The notes under the pieces: model-generated
The model's database searches: none
What the model was told of the DNA's origin: nothing
Seen by the model: the letters and a program-made list of their open reading frames with translations, nothing else
Position numbers and translations under genes: made by a program
In this document: piece by piece, positions 54,830 through 64,000 of the stretch
How positions within the stretch are numbered: the first letter of the stretch is position 1
How the letters are laid out: every line of letters begins with the position of its first letter
Origin: Flaccisagitta enflata
Taxonomy: Eukaryota > Chaetognatha > Sagittoidea > Aphragmophora
Direction: 5' to 3'
Assembly: GCA_965153355.1 (NCBI GenBank)
Contig: OZ231127.1
Coordinates: 4,464,001-4,528,000 of the forward strand
Length of the DNA: 64,000 nt

Positions 54830-57800
54830 GGGGGCTCATGTTATTGACACCCCCGCCTTCCTTCCTCTAAGAAGGAACCCGTGGTAACAGGAGTCCTCCA
54901 AAGAAGTGGAAGGTCTGTTTCCGTCCTTCTGTTATGAACTTGGTTAATTGTTTGTTTGTTCTTTTATTTTGTTTTATTTATTTATTTTGTTTTGTTTTTT
55001 TTGTACTGATTGATCACTTAGCTTATATTGATTGTTTTGTTTTTTTTTTTGGGGGGGGGGGAAGGTTTACCCCTAGCTTGCTTGAGCTTTTGTCTTAATA
55101 TAAATAAATGTATATTGTTTATTTATATTGTTAATTCAACATAGTCTTTTAAATGTTTTAACATTGTTCATCAACATTGTTCATTCAATATTGGTTTTTT
55201 AACATTGTTTAATTTAACATTGTATTTTAATGTTTTAGCATTTATAAACATTTCATATTTTATGTTTTGACATTGTTTACCAACATTGTTAATTTAACAT
55301 AGTTCATATTTACACATTGTTTATTTGACAGTATGCTATCAATGTTTTAACATTGTATTTTAGCATTATTTATTTGACCTTGTTTATTTCAACATTGCGT
55401 TTCTAACGTTTTAACATCGTTTATTCAAAAATCTTTTTTTTTTTTTTCTTTTTTTTTTTTTCAACTTTTTTTTTTTTTTTTTTTTTTTTGATTTATTTAA
55501 ACATTTTTTTTTTAAATATTAGGCTCTGTAAATATTATTTGTTTAGTTTTTTTTTTTTTTTAATTTTAACATTTTATATGTTGATGCTTAAACAATGTTT
55601 ATTGGACATTGTTTTTTCTTGATGCATTAACCTTGTTTGTTAAATATTAATGCTTCGACATTGTTTTTAAACATCATCTTATTGTTTCAACATTGTCAAT
55701 TAAACATTGTTAATCTCAAGGCTTTAGTATTTCTATTAAATACTGTTTATTTTACCGTTTTATCATTGTTTATTTGACATTGTTTATTTAGCTTAGTTTT
55801 TAACATTGTTTAGTTCAACATTGTATTTTAAATGTTCTTAACATTTTTTAACATTTCTTAACATTTTATTAAATATTGTTTATTTAAATTTTTTTTTTCT
55901 TTTTTTTTCTTTAAACATTATTCATCAACATGACATTGTTACACTTTTTTTTTTTTTAATGTTTCATCATTCTCTCTAACATTGTTCATTTGAATTTTTT
56001 GTGTGTGTGTATGTCTTTTGTTCCTTAACATTAGAATTGTTAAATATTGTTTATTTAGTCTTGTCATTTTTAGCATTATTTAAACATTGTTTGTTTAGTG
56101 TTTCAACATTGTGTATTGGACATTGTTTAACCTTCAGACGTTGACATTGTTAAAATTGTTTTTACATTTTTACATCGTTTATGTTAATGTCTTAACATCA
56201 AATTACAGACATTTGGTAACTTGCTTATTTTACTTTGAACACTTTAAGATATTCGACATTTTATTTGAGACATACGTCGAGTTTGATGTCGAGTTATGTT
56301 TGTTGACTTGTTTAATGTTAATACAAGTTTGTCACGTTTGAGGGGTGTCTTCTGATTGTGTCTTTGTCTAGTTTTTGCAGTCTAAGCGTTATACATTTGT
56401 TCTTTTATTTATTTTTTTTTTTTCTTAGTTGAGGGTTATTTTCGTTGTGATTGTATGAAATGATCGTCATCATTGTTTAAATGCAAATCTCATTATCATT
56501 GTTGTTGTTGTTTTATTGTTGTTGTTTTGTTGCTGTTATAGATGTCGTTGATGATGCTGCTGTTGACGTGATTGTTGGCGTTACTGCTGTTTATGTGAGT
56601 CGTTGTTGTCAACGATTCATCATGGTTCTGTTAGTGTTTGTCGTTACCATTTGGGTCTGCGTACGTTTGTCTGTTTGTACGGATTACTGCAATTAGATGT
56701 ATTTGTTTTAATCATCTTGTTTGTTTATATTGTTCGTTTGTTGTTTTCATTTTTTATTTTTATTTGGTTTTGTTCTTTTTTTTTTTTGTTTTTTTTTTGT
56801 TTTTTTTTTTTTTTTGTGTTGAGTTGATTTGATGAGGCGATGAACAAACTTGATTGATTTGTGAGGTTGATCAATATGAACAAATTTTTTCCTAGTGTTG
56901 TTGTCTTGACAACGTAAGCCATGACTAAATTAGATTGAGTGACATTGTTGTCCTAGATTTGTCTGCAAGCACTGGAATTGTATGAATGTTAACTGCTGCT
57001 TAGATTTGAGACAATGGAGGAAGGTGCTATATGTTGCCAGGTTTCGTTATGTTTTATGCGGTCTCAATTGTGAGAATCTGAATGGTAGAGGGTGTTTTAC
57101 TACACTGCTTTACACGAATGATGAGGAAAGAATGAATTTTGGGTGCATCCTTGCCCCTGCCCTAAGAAAAGTGAGAATTTGTTGGGTGTCTGGCGTATTA
57201 TTGTCTTTTGTTTATCTTGATAGTGAAATGTTTCAGCATGGACGCTTGATTGCCCCCGCCGTAAGAATAGTGGTGTACATGGTTACGCAACAGTGGTGTA
57301 ATTGTTTGCCAAACGAATGTCGGCGTGTTGACCAACATTGAACCATCACTGGTGTTGGTGAAATGTTTAAGTTTGTGGACGTTTGATAGTGATGAAATGA
57401 CAGCTTGTTGATGTCTATTTGTGCTGTATGTCGATGGACGAAAGGGTTAACGCCCCCGCCGTCGAGAATGTTGGACAGGATAAGAACATCATGAAGATTG
57501 AAGCGTATTGTTGAGCATTTTTTTTTTTTTTTTTTTTTTAACCGTCGGCGGTTTAGTTTGCCATCGCGAGGGTCATAGTACGTCATTCGACGTAGTTGGA
57601 TTTGAGTCCACAGCGCCCCCGCCTTCAAGGGGCATGAATCAGACTATTTTTTAATGTTTGAGTACAATAAAGACATAGGAGCAATGGTTTATTTTGAAAA
57701 CACTCGATAAGTTCCGTTACAAACAACATGGTAATGTGAGATTGTGGCAATGTTACAATGTGACCATGTGGCAATGTGTAATGATGCAAGTATTTCAAGT

Positions 57801-58460
57801 TTCAGATCGACATAAATGGGATATTTTTGCGGATTTTTTATATTTATCTATTTATTTTATTTTGGACCAATTAATTAGTTATCAATTTTCTGAGAATTTG
57901 TTTGATTTAGTTAAGGTGACTTCTATGTATTTGCGACCATTGTTCATATTGAAACACATAAACAGCAGACTGAATTACTCTCCTTTGCGCGCCAAGGAGG
58001 TCAAAGTTAAATTTTGTCATGAACTATCCCTCACATTCTCTCGATAGCATGTCACATTCACTCGCACATTCGCTTAGGATGTTCTTTTTTTTTTTTTCTT
58101 ATTTTCTACAGTGGTCGCGAGTTTACTTGACATCTATGTTTATTCATTTATTTCTTTTTTATTGTAATTAGATTGATCTGACCACAAAGTGACAAGAGAC
58201 AGTAAATGACAGTGCAATAAATGACAGTAAATGACAATGACAATTTATGATAAATGACTAATGACGCATGAGACATGATCATACTCTGCCCCCGCCGTCA
58301 ACAAATTGATGACATCAAGTCTTTGGTCCACGTGGAACAAATTATTCCTAATTTATTCATAACAGCGAAAGTTTTGATATTTATGTATTTTGTTGAGAGC
58401 AAAAGTGATTTTGTTCGTTTGCATGATGGTGATGCTGTTGGATGACATTATTTGATGTGG
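54830..58460. other. T-rich gene-poor DNA downstream of the gag-like gene
   Basis: Strong T excess on the plus strand, with a GTTTT/T-run region and no pol-like ORF in any frame. Small frames at 56982-57341 and 57694-58047 show no domain. Contains the ACATTGTTTATT array and six GCCCCCGCC-like words. Confidence 0.6.
55080..56165. repeat. Degenerate ACATTGTTTATTT repeat field
   Basis: ACATTGTT recurs dozens of times at irregular 10-30-bp spacing among T-runs. A very old or slippage-driven array. Confidence 0.75.
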
Positions 58461-58463
58461 TCG

Positions 58464-61376
58464 CTAGAACTGTTGATAAGCTGTTGGTAAGCAGGGGGGT
58501 GGTGTTGTACAGTAGAACTGGGGCGGCAGCGGAGGTGGTATTGAGGGGTTATACGGTACGGGCAGTTGCCACGTTGTCTGTGGTGCCATCGTCGAGTTGA
58601 TGACTGCGACGTCAGGTGCCTTTTGTTTTTCTTCGGCGCCTTGATCGTCGTCGTATTCATGGAGGAGTGTTGAGGCGCGTATGTTTAGGAGAACAAAGTC
58701 AAGAAATTGTCGAAACGTTGGGTAGTCATCCAGTAGTCTGCACGCGTACCATGACCATTTTTCTTTGAGGTGAGGGAGCTTCTTGTTAAGGATTAGCTTG
58801 TATACTGATTCTCTGTCAAAGTCTCCTTCTTTGTTTGTTTCGCACGCTAGGGTGTAAGTCCCTTCCACTTTGAAAATAAATTCGCTCATTTCTTCAAATT
58901 GGTGTTTTTTGATGACACTTCCCTCAAGTGTGCTTTGCAGCATGTCTTCAGCCGAATGCTTCCGGTTTCCGTATTCAGCCTTGAGACGCTCCACTGCTTC
59001 CTCAAATGCTGCGTCTGTGTCAGTGCGTCGCATGTAACAGTTGATCCGGGCTAATGCCAGTGATTTGAACCAGTGTTGAAACTCTTTCAGCCTGTCTTTG
59101 GTGGAGAGATCAGGCATGTCGACGGCGCTGAGGAAATTCTTCATGTGTTCATTGAAATCAATGGATTTGTTTATACCATCAAAGGCGGTTGATGGCCTGC
59201 TTCTTTCAGCAATTTTTAGCGCCTCAAGACTTGACCGCCCGTTAGGGGTTTTGTTGATCCCTGCTGCCTCAAGTGTTGCTCGAGCTGTTTCTGCAGCGAC
59301 CGCGCAAATTTCTTCTGCTTGAGGGGTTTCACATACACGTGATAGTATGGAATGGTTTGATGATCGGATTGACGCTGATGGTGCAGCTGATTGTCTCGTT
59401 GATTGTGGCTGGCTTTGTCTCTGAGTGTCTCTCTGTTCATTTCTGTTTGACGCTTTTTGACATTCACTTCTGGTTGATGTCTGCCTGTTTTCTTTAATTG
59501 GTTGAGACTGAGCTTGACTGTGTGTGTCTCTCTGTTTCCGAGTCTCTTTTGGGCGTCTGTTGTTTTTTTGTTGGTGACTTTCTTGCCCGTTTCTCGTGCT
59601 TGTTGCAGTTTGAGTGATAGTGTGGTAAGTTGATGCCCTAGTAGTGCAGCCACTAACCTCACTGACTGACCGATGTCTGTTTGGCGACTCATCTTCTGTT
59701 CTGTTGTTTGGTGCCATAGATCTGTTGCTCGCTGCCACACTGTTTACCTCTGTTTGGCTGTCTCTTCTTGTCTTGGTCGTGTAGAATGTTTTTGACCCGC
59801 CTGATGAGTTTGACATTCTGTCAAGAATGTCGCTATGTCTCTCTTGTTCTTTTCGATTGACTTCTCTTATTCTTTCTCTTGCTTGTTTTGAGCTCAGTCT
59901 GATTGCCTCCTGTAGATTTTCGTTTGTCTGCCATGCAATTATTTCTGCTTTCTCTCTTGCTTCTTTTGCTACTCTTTCTGCCTCCTCTCTTGCTGCTTGC
60001 TCGCATTGTTGAGACTCTTCTCTCATGGTTCTCTCAAGTTCCTCTTGCTGACTTCTGATCTCCTCTCTTTCTCTTTCTGCCTCCTCATGATTCTGTCTCA
60101 TTTCTGATGTGGTATTTGACGCGTCCGTGATGGCAGATAGCGGCTTTGTGGCTCTCTTGGATGAGTATTTTGATGAGAAGGCCGTTGACCTGTTTCTATG
60201 TTTGCTCACCCTGGTCGAGTATGTAGATGGAGCTGCATATTGCGACTCGGTTACCCTGGTTGAGTGCATAGATGGAGCAGTGTAGCATGACTCGCTGACT
60301 CTGGTTGAAAGTGTTGATGGCTCTGTGTAACGCGGCTTGGCTGATCTGTTAGATGGCGCTGTGTAACATGACTTGGTAGCGACTGAGTTTGTCTCGCTCT
60401 GTCTGGATGACCTTGGGTTGGCTTTGGGTGGGTTTTGGTTTGTTTCCTTTTGGGTGGTTGGTCTGTGGCCGGATACAAAAGAGCTTGGTGGGTTTTTGTG
60501 GATGGAAGCTGGTTTTGGTCGTTTGTCAATGGGTGGCTTTTGCTTGGTTCTGATGGGTGGTTGGGTGGTCAATTGGGTGGTTGACTTCTGAATGGGTTGA
60601 ATGGCTTTGATAGCTGATTTGGAGGTTAACTGGCTGGGTGGTCCTTTTGTGCTTCCTGTCGATGACTGGGTGGTTGACCGGGTGGTTAATTTCTTCAATG
60701 GTTGGTTTTGAGACTTTTGGCTGGGTTGGGTGGGTAGTTGGGTTGTTGGTTCTCCTGATCGTTGAGTTAGTTGGTGAGAGGAGGTGGACAGATCTGGTCC
60801 AAAGTTGACAAGATCTTTGGTTGGTAGGCGTTTGTCAATGAACTCAGACTCTCCAGCTGTTTGTCCTCGATCTGGCCTGGTTGGTTTGAGTTCGAGTTGG
60901 TTGGATGAGCGTTCCTTGGTTGGTGGTGAGTCGTGACGTGGGTTAGCGTCTTCATCTGAGTCAAGCAGTGATACGCTTTGATTGTTTGAGCCACCTGAAC
61001 AGTAAGATCTTGTGACCAGTGACTCTGTTTCAACTTGTGGCATCGTGTCGTCGACGCTTTTCCCATTCATAACGGTTGTGGTTGAGGGTTCAGAGGAGTC
61101 CAGTTTTGGTTTCTGGAGGGATGCTTGAGCATGCTTGAGGGCCTCTTTGAGCTGTGAACACTCACAACCTTTCTTTTCAGCTGACTCGATGCAGCATGCT
61201 GCTTCTTCTGTCAACTTGACCAACATGTTGCGTCTCCAAGCCGCATCGTCTTTGTCGCCTTCTGTCTGTGACTCATAGGCCCGTTGTGCAACCTCTTGGT
61301 AAATTTCCGCGTCGCTGTAGAGATCCCTTGAGAGACGCCGCATGTTTTTAGGGCTTGTTTCCTTGTTTTTTGGCAT
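58464..61376 (-). CDS. Gag-like protein, BEL/Pao (DUF1759-like) type, without adjacent pol
   Basis: A 970-codon intact frame. Residues 1-90 are charged and helical. About 150-400 is a Ser/Thr/Gln/Pro-rich region with a repeated CYTAPS...STRV motif. About 430-520 is a strong Glu/Arg coiled coil (REEIRSQQEELERTMREESQ). The C-terminal 724-905 contains FDGINKSIDF...DLSTKDRLKEFQHWFKSL, AFEEAVERLKAEYGNRKHSA, KLILNKKLPHLKEKWSWYA and YPTFRQFLDFVL, which follow the order of the gag-related DUF1759 region of BEL/Pao LTR retrotransposons. The tail is Pro/Tyr-rich. No CCHC knuckle, protease, reverse transcriptase or integrase is visible on either side and no LTR pair was found. It may be a recently stranded element or a gag gene kept by the host. 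Confidence 0.65.
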   Translation of the reverse strand: MPKNKETSPKNMRRLSRDLYSDAEIYQEVAQRAYESQTEGDKDDAAWRRNMLVKLTEEAACCIESAEKKGCECSQLKEALKHAQASLQKPKLDSSEPSTTTVMNGKSVDDTMPQVETESLVTRSYCSGGSNNQSVSLLDSDEDANPRHDSPPTKERSSNQLELKPTRPDRGQTAGESEFIDKRLPTKDLVNFGPDLSTSSHQLTQRSGEPTTQLPTQPSQKSQNQPLKKLTTRSTTQSSTGSTKGPPSQLTSKSAIKAIQPIQKSTTQLTTQPPIRTKQKPPIDKRPKPASIHKNPPSSFVSGHRPTTQKETNQNPPKANPRSSRQSETNSVATKSCYTAPSNRSAKPRYTEPSTLSTRVSESCYTAPSMHSTRVTESQYAAPSTYSTRVSKHRNRSTAFSSKYSSKRATKPLSAITDASNTTSEMRQNHEEAEREREEIRSQQEELERTMREESQQCEQAAREEAERVAKEAREKAEIIAWQTNENLQEAIRLSSKQARERIREVNRKEQERHSDILDRMSNSSGGSKTFYTTKTRRDSQTEVNSVAASNRSMAPNNRTEDESPNRHRSVSEVSGCTTRASTYHTITQTATSTRNGQESHQQKNNRRPKETRKQRDTHSQAQSQPIKENRQTSTRSECQKASNRNEQRDTQRQSQPQSTRQSAAPSASIRSSNHSILSRVCETPQAEEICAVAAETARATLEAAGINKTPNGRSSLEALKIAERSRPSTAFDGINKSIDFNEHMKNFLSAVDMPDLSTKDRLKEFQHWFKSLALARINCYMRRTDTDAAFEEAVERLKAEYGNRKHSAEDMLQSTLEGSVIKKHQFEEMSEFIFKVEGTYTLACETNKEGDFDRESVYKLILNKKLPHLKEKWSWYACRLLDDYPTFRQFLDFVLLNIRASTLLHEYDDDQGAEEKQKAPDVAVINSTMAPQTTWQLPVPYNPSIPPPLPPQFYCTTPPPCLPTAYQQF

Positions 61377-62875
61377 GATAGTAGTTTTGAACGATCACAG
61401 GTAGGATGAGTGGATGAGTGGGCAGGAGATAATGACGTTTGATAGGAATCGAATTAGTTTTGTATCATTTGTTTGTTACTGACAGATGGCGTTTTGACGA
61501 AAGATGCTAATATATGTTTATTGGAATCGGCATGATGATGGAAGGAATCGCATGGTGACAAGGGGAGAATAATACGGCTGTTTAGGAGAGATGAAGATAT
61601 TGTGGATATTGTTCTAATTAATGTGACTGGCGTTATCTGATGTGATATAATGTGACGATGCTAAACATTCATGAGAAGCAAGAAGCAGAAACAAGTTTTG
61701 TTGTCGTTATACAAGAAAAAACTGGTGTCAGTTTCTATGGTGAATCGATGCGTTAATGCATGTTGATCTTTTTTTTTTTTTTTTTTTTTTTTTCAACTTT
61801 GTTTTTTTTTTTTGTTTTTTTTTTTTCGACTTTGTTTTGTTTGTCTGTATAGCTTGTTTTATATTGTCTTTTTTTTTTAGTTTGTTTGGATTCGTAAGTC
61901 TGTTTAAATTTTGTTCGTCTTATTTATAGTTGTATTTGTGCTCCGTTCTAGTTGTTTGTTTCCTTTGTTTTGTTTTTTTTTGTTGTGTTTTGTTTCTCTA
62001 GTTCGTTTCTTGTTTTGTCAGTTTATTGATATTTTGTTGCGTTTAAACTCGTTTTACTTGCTATCTAGTCTTGTTATTCTTACTGTGTTGTTTTATTTGG
62101 GTTTTTGTTTTGTATCGATCTGTTTTGTTTGTTTTTTTTTTGTTTCCATTTGTTTGTGTCCGTTTATTTGTTTGTTGTTTTGTGTTTCGTTTTGTGTTTT
62201 GTTTTGTTTTTACTTGTGTTTTGTTGTTTTATTTTGTTTTGTCTTGTTTTGTTTTGTTGATTATATTCGTAAGTTTTATCTTGTTTGCTTAGATTTAGTG
62301 TTTTGTCATATCATGTCTGTTTAGATTGGTTTCTTGTCGTTTGTTTTGAGTTACCTGTCTTGGTTTTGTTATTTGTTATTTTGTTGTTTTGTTTTCTTGT
62401 TTTGTTAGGTCACTTAGTTTTATTCCGTTTTATTTTGATTAGTATTTGTTACGTTTCGTTTGTTTTGTTTTGTTTTGTTTTATTCTTAAGCACTGCTTAA
62501 AGGCGTTTAGAGTCTGACAAATAGTATTTGTTTTTCGTTGTCTTGTTTCGTTTTGTTATTCTTGTTTGTTGTTTGTTTCGTGTTGTTTTAATTTGTTTTG
62601 TCTTGTTTTGTTCCGTTTTGTTTTTGTTTTTTGTTGTTTGATTGTTTGTTTGTCTCACTGTTACTGTGTTTGTTTAATCTGTGTTTGTTTTGTTTCGTTT
62701 CTGTTTTGGTACTTGTTTCTTTTTCTTTGTTTTGTCTTGTTAGGGTTTTGTTTTGTTTCGTTCTGTTGTGTGAAGTCTTTACACAACCCTACTGAAGATG
62801 TTGCTTTGTTTTGTCTGTTGAGCAGCGGTCTTGTGAGATCTGAAGGATTTAGGAGCTGGGAGAAAAAAAGTTGTT
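61377..62875. repeat. (TTTTG)n-like T/G-rich field upstream of the gag-like gene
   Basis: 61377-61760 is unique DNA. From 61770 to about 62780 the plus strand is nearly all TTTTG/TGTTT derivatives (A/C-rich on the gag strand). Cys/Phe/Leu/Val frames are artefacts. Confidence 0.75.
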
Positions 62876-64000
62876 AGTCAGTTCTTTGTATCAGTTTGTA
62901 AAAAGATAGTGCAGTGGATTGGCGTTTTCGTGATGAGTTTCCCACCGATCAAATCATATGAAAACTCGTAACGTTTCTACTTAAAAGATATCACTCTCTT
63001 GATTCACTGAATGCCCGCCAGGCGGCGTGTATACGTGTACATATGCAATGTTTATGAAACCAGGCTTAGACTGTTGTATGTCACGTGACCTCTTATATGC
63101 CCCCAGGCTCCGTGATAAAATTGTATTGATAACGTGCCTCCGAGGCTGAAGCAGCGAAGCAGTACAAGATTTAGGATACAATGTAGACTCGTGAAACTGA
63201 CAAATAGCCTGGAGCGTGTTTACTTTCCAAATCTGCGTGTCTTTTTATGCAATGAATGATAAGTTTTCAAATTGTATTTGGGTGATGAACAATGATTTTA
63301 TTGTTCATTCACCTGAGCAATGATGATGCAATCATGGTGGCCGCGGCGGCTGATTGTGTTTGAATCGGCGGTACGTGCACGACGGAGACGATGTTAAATT
63401 GTCAATTGTTTGCTTTTTGTATATGTTCTGTTTGTACGTGCTTGTGTCGTTTGTTTGTTTCTACACGTATGATAATGCAATCTGATCAGAAACTGCCCGC
63501 CGGGCGTCGCGTTCTCTACGGCCCAACTGGCTACAAATATGACGTTTATAATTTGTGCCCTTAGGCAACGATAATAACGGAACTACTCTGTGCGCTTGGC
63601 AACGACAATCACGAGACTACTATGTCCGTATGGCAACAAATGTTGTTTGTAATGAACGCGCTAATTTGATGGACTAGCTAAAGACGAGTTTGTCCCTGTC
63701 TGCGCGTTTTATTAAACTGATAAATGACTCAATGAAAGTTTTATTTGGCAATGAACGAATGTTTTGTTTTGTTTTTGTGTATTCATAAAGGTAATGTAAG
63801 TGAAGATGACCGGCGGCGGCGGTACGAAGCGGCTCGAGCACGAACGGAGTTTTACACTAGTTCGGTGATGATTCGGAATCGGGTGTGCGGAGAAGAGGAG
63901 GGGGAGAGCCAGAGGAGTAGAAATCAGGAAGAGGCTATATGAACGAAATTGGTTGTTAGATCTGTGTTAGTCGCGATGTCCGTCACATGAACCTAAGTTC
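62876..64000. other. Intergenic DNA with a 36-bp triplication
   Basis: GTGCCCTTAGGCAACGATAA recurs diverged at 63555, 63590 and 63622, with ACTACTNTGT between copies. No supported gene; a 65-codon frame at 63745-63942 has no recognised domain. Confidence 0.5.

Noticed and set aside
56982-57341. 119-codon ORF as a small gene
   Set aside because: No family, no promoter or poly(A) signal, and the frame lies in T-rich decayed DNA.

Overview
The window looks like intergenic-rich DNA from an animal, probably an invertebrate with a large, microsatellite-laden genome. The evidence is a signal peptide/ankyrin/EGF-like/transmembrane gene, a BEL/Pao-type (DUF1759-like) gag ORF, a LINE reverse-transcriptase tail, short DNA transposons with TIRs and target-site duplications, and a long homopolymer-rich regulatory-type protein. 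There is no bacterial gene organisation. I cannot name the species. Most long open frames here run through simple repeats and are not genes.

Layout. 1-330: possible last exon of a gene entering from the left. 1.27-3.52 kb (-): a two-exon membrane protein whose final catalytic-looking domain is completed only if a 46-nt intron is removed. 3.8-5.0 kb: a hAT-like MITE and a decayed ankyrin fragment. 5.1-13.7 kb: stacked microsatellites and four tandem arrays, three of them with alternating dimeric (higher-order) structure. 14.0-16.5 kb: a LINE 3' remnant, a GGGCGTGTTT-TIR MITE and a TA-flanked 29-bp-TIR element. 17-24.9 kb: microsatellites, a (CTT)n kilobase and a GC-rich 34-bp CCAAT-containing minisatellite. 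25.1-29.9 kb (-): one very long low-complexity ORF with a PLNLSK motif and a frame-breaking 53-bp duplication near its 3' end. 30.4-30.8 kb: another TA-flanked MITE. 31-51 kb: almost entirely satellites plus copies of a short hairpin-ended repeat, and a hAT MITE with a perfect 8-bp duplication. 51.6-54.3 kb: a ~70-bp T-rich satellite carrying nested insertions, including a 519-bp element with 62-bp inverted repeats around a 21-bp VNTR, then a 126-bp satellite. 54.7-63.6 kb: a strongly T-rich (minus-strand A-rich) domain holding a 970-codon gag-like gene with no pol.

The three real genes show no functional connection to each other. What unifies the window is repeat biology: several small non-autonomous transposon families, a hairpin-ended dispersed repeat whose stem covaries between copies, and compound (GA)n/(GACA)n arrays that nearly always have the same internal polarity. 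No CRISPR, rRNA or tRNA gene was recognised.
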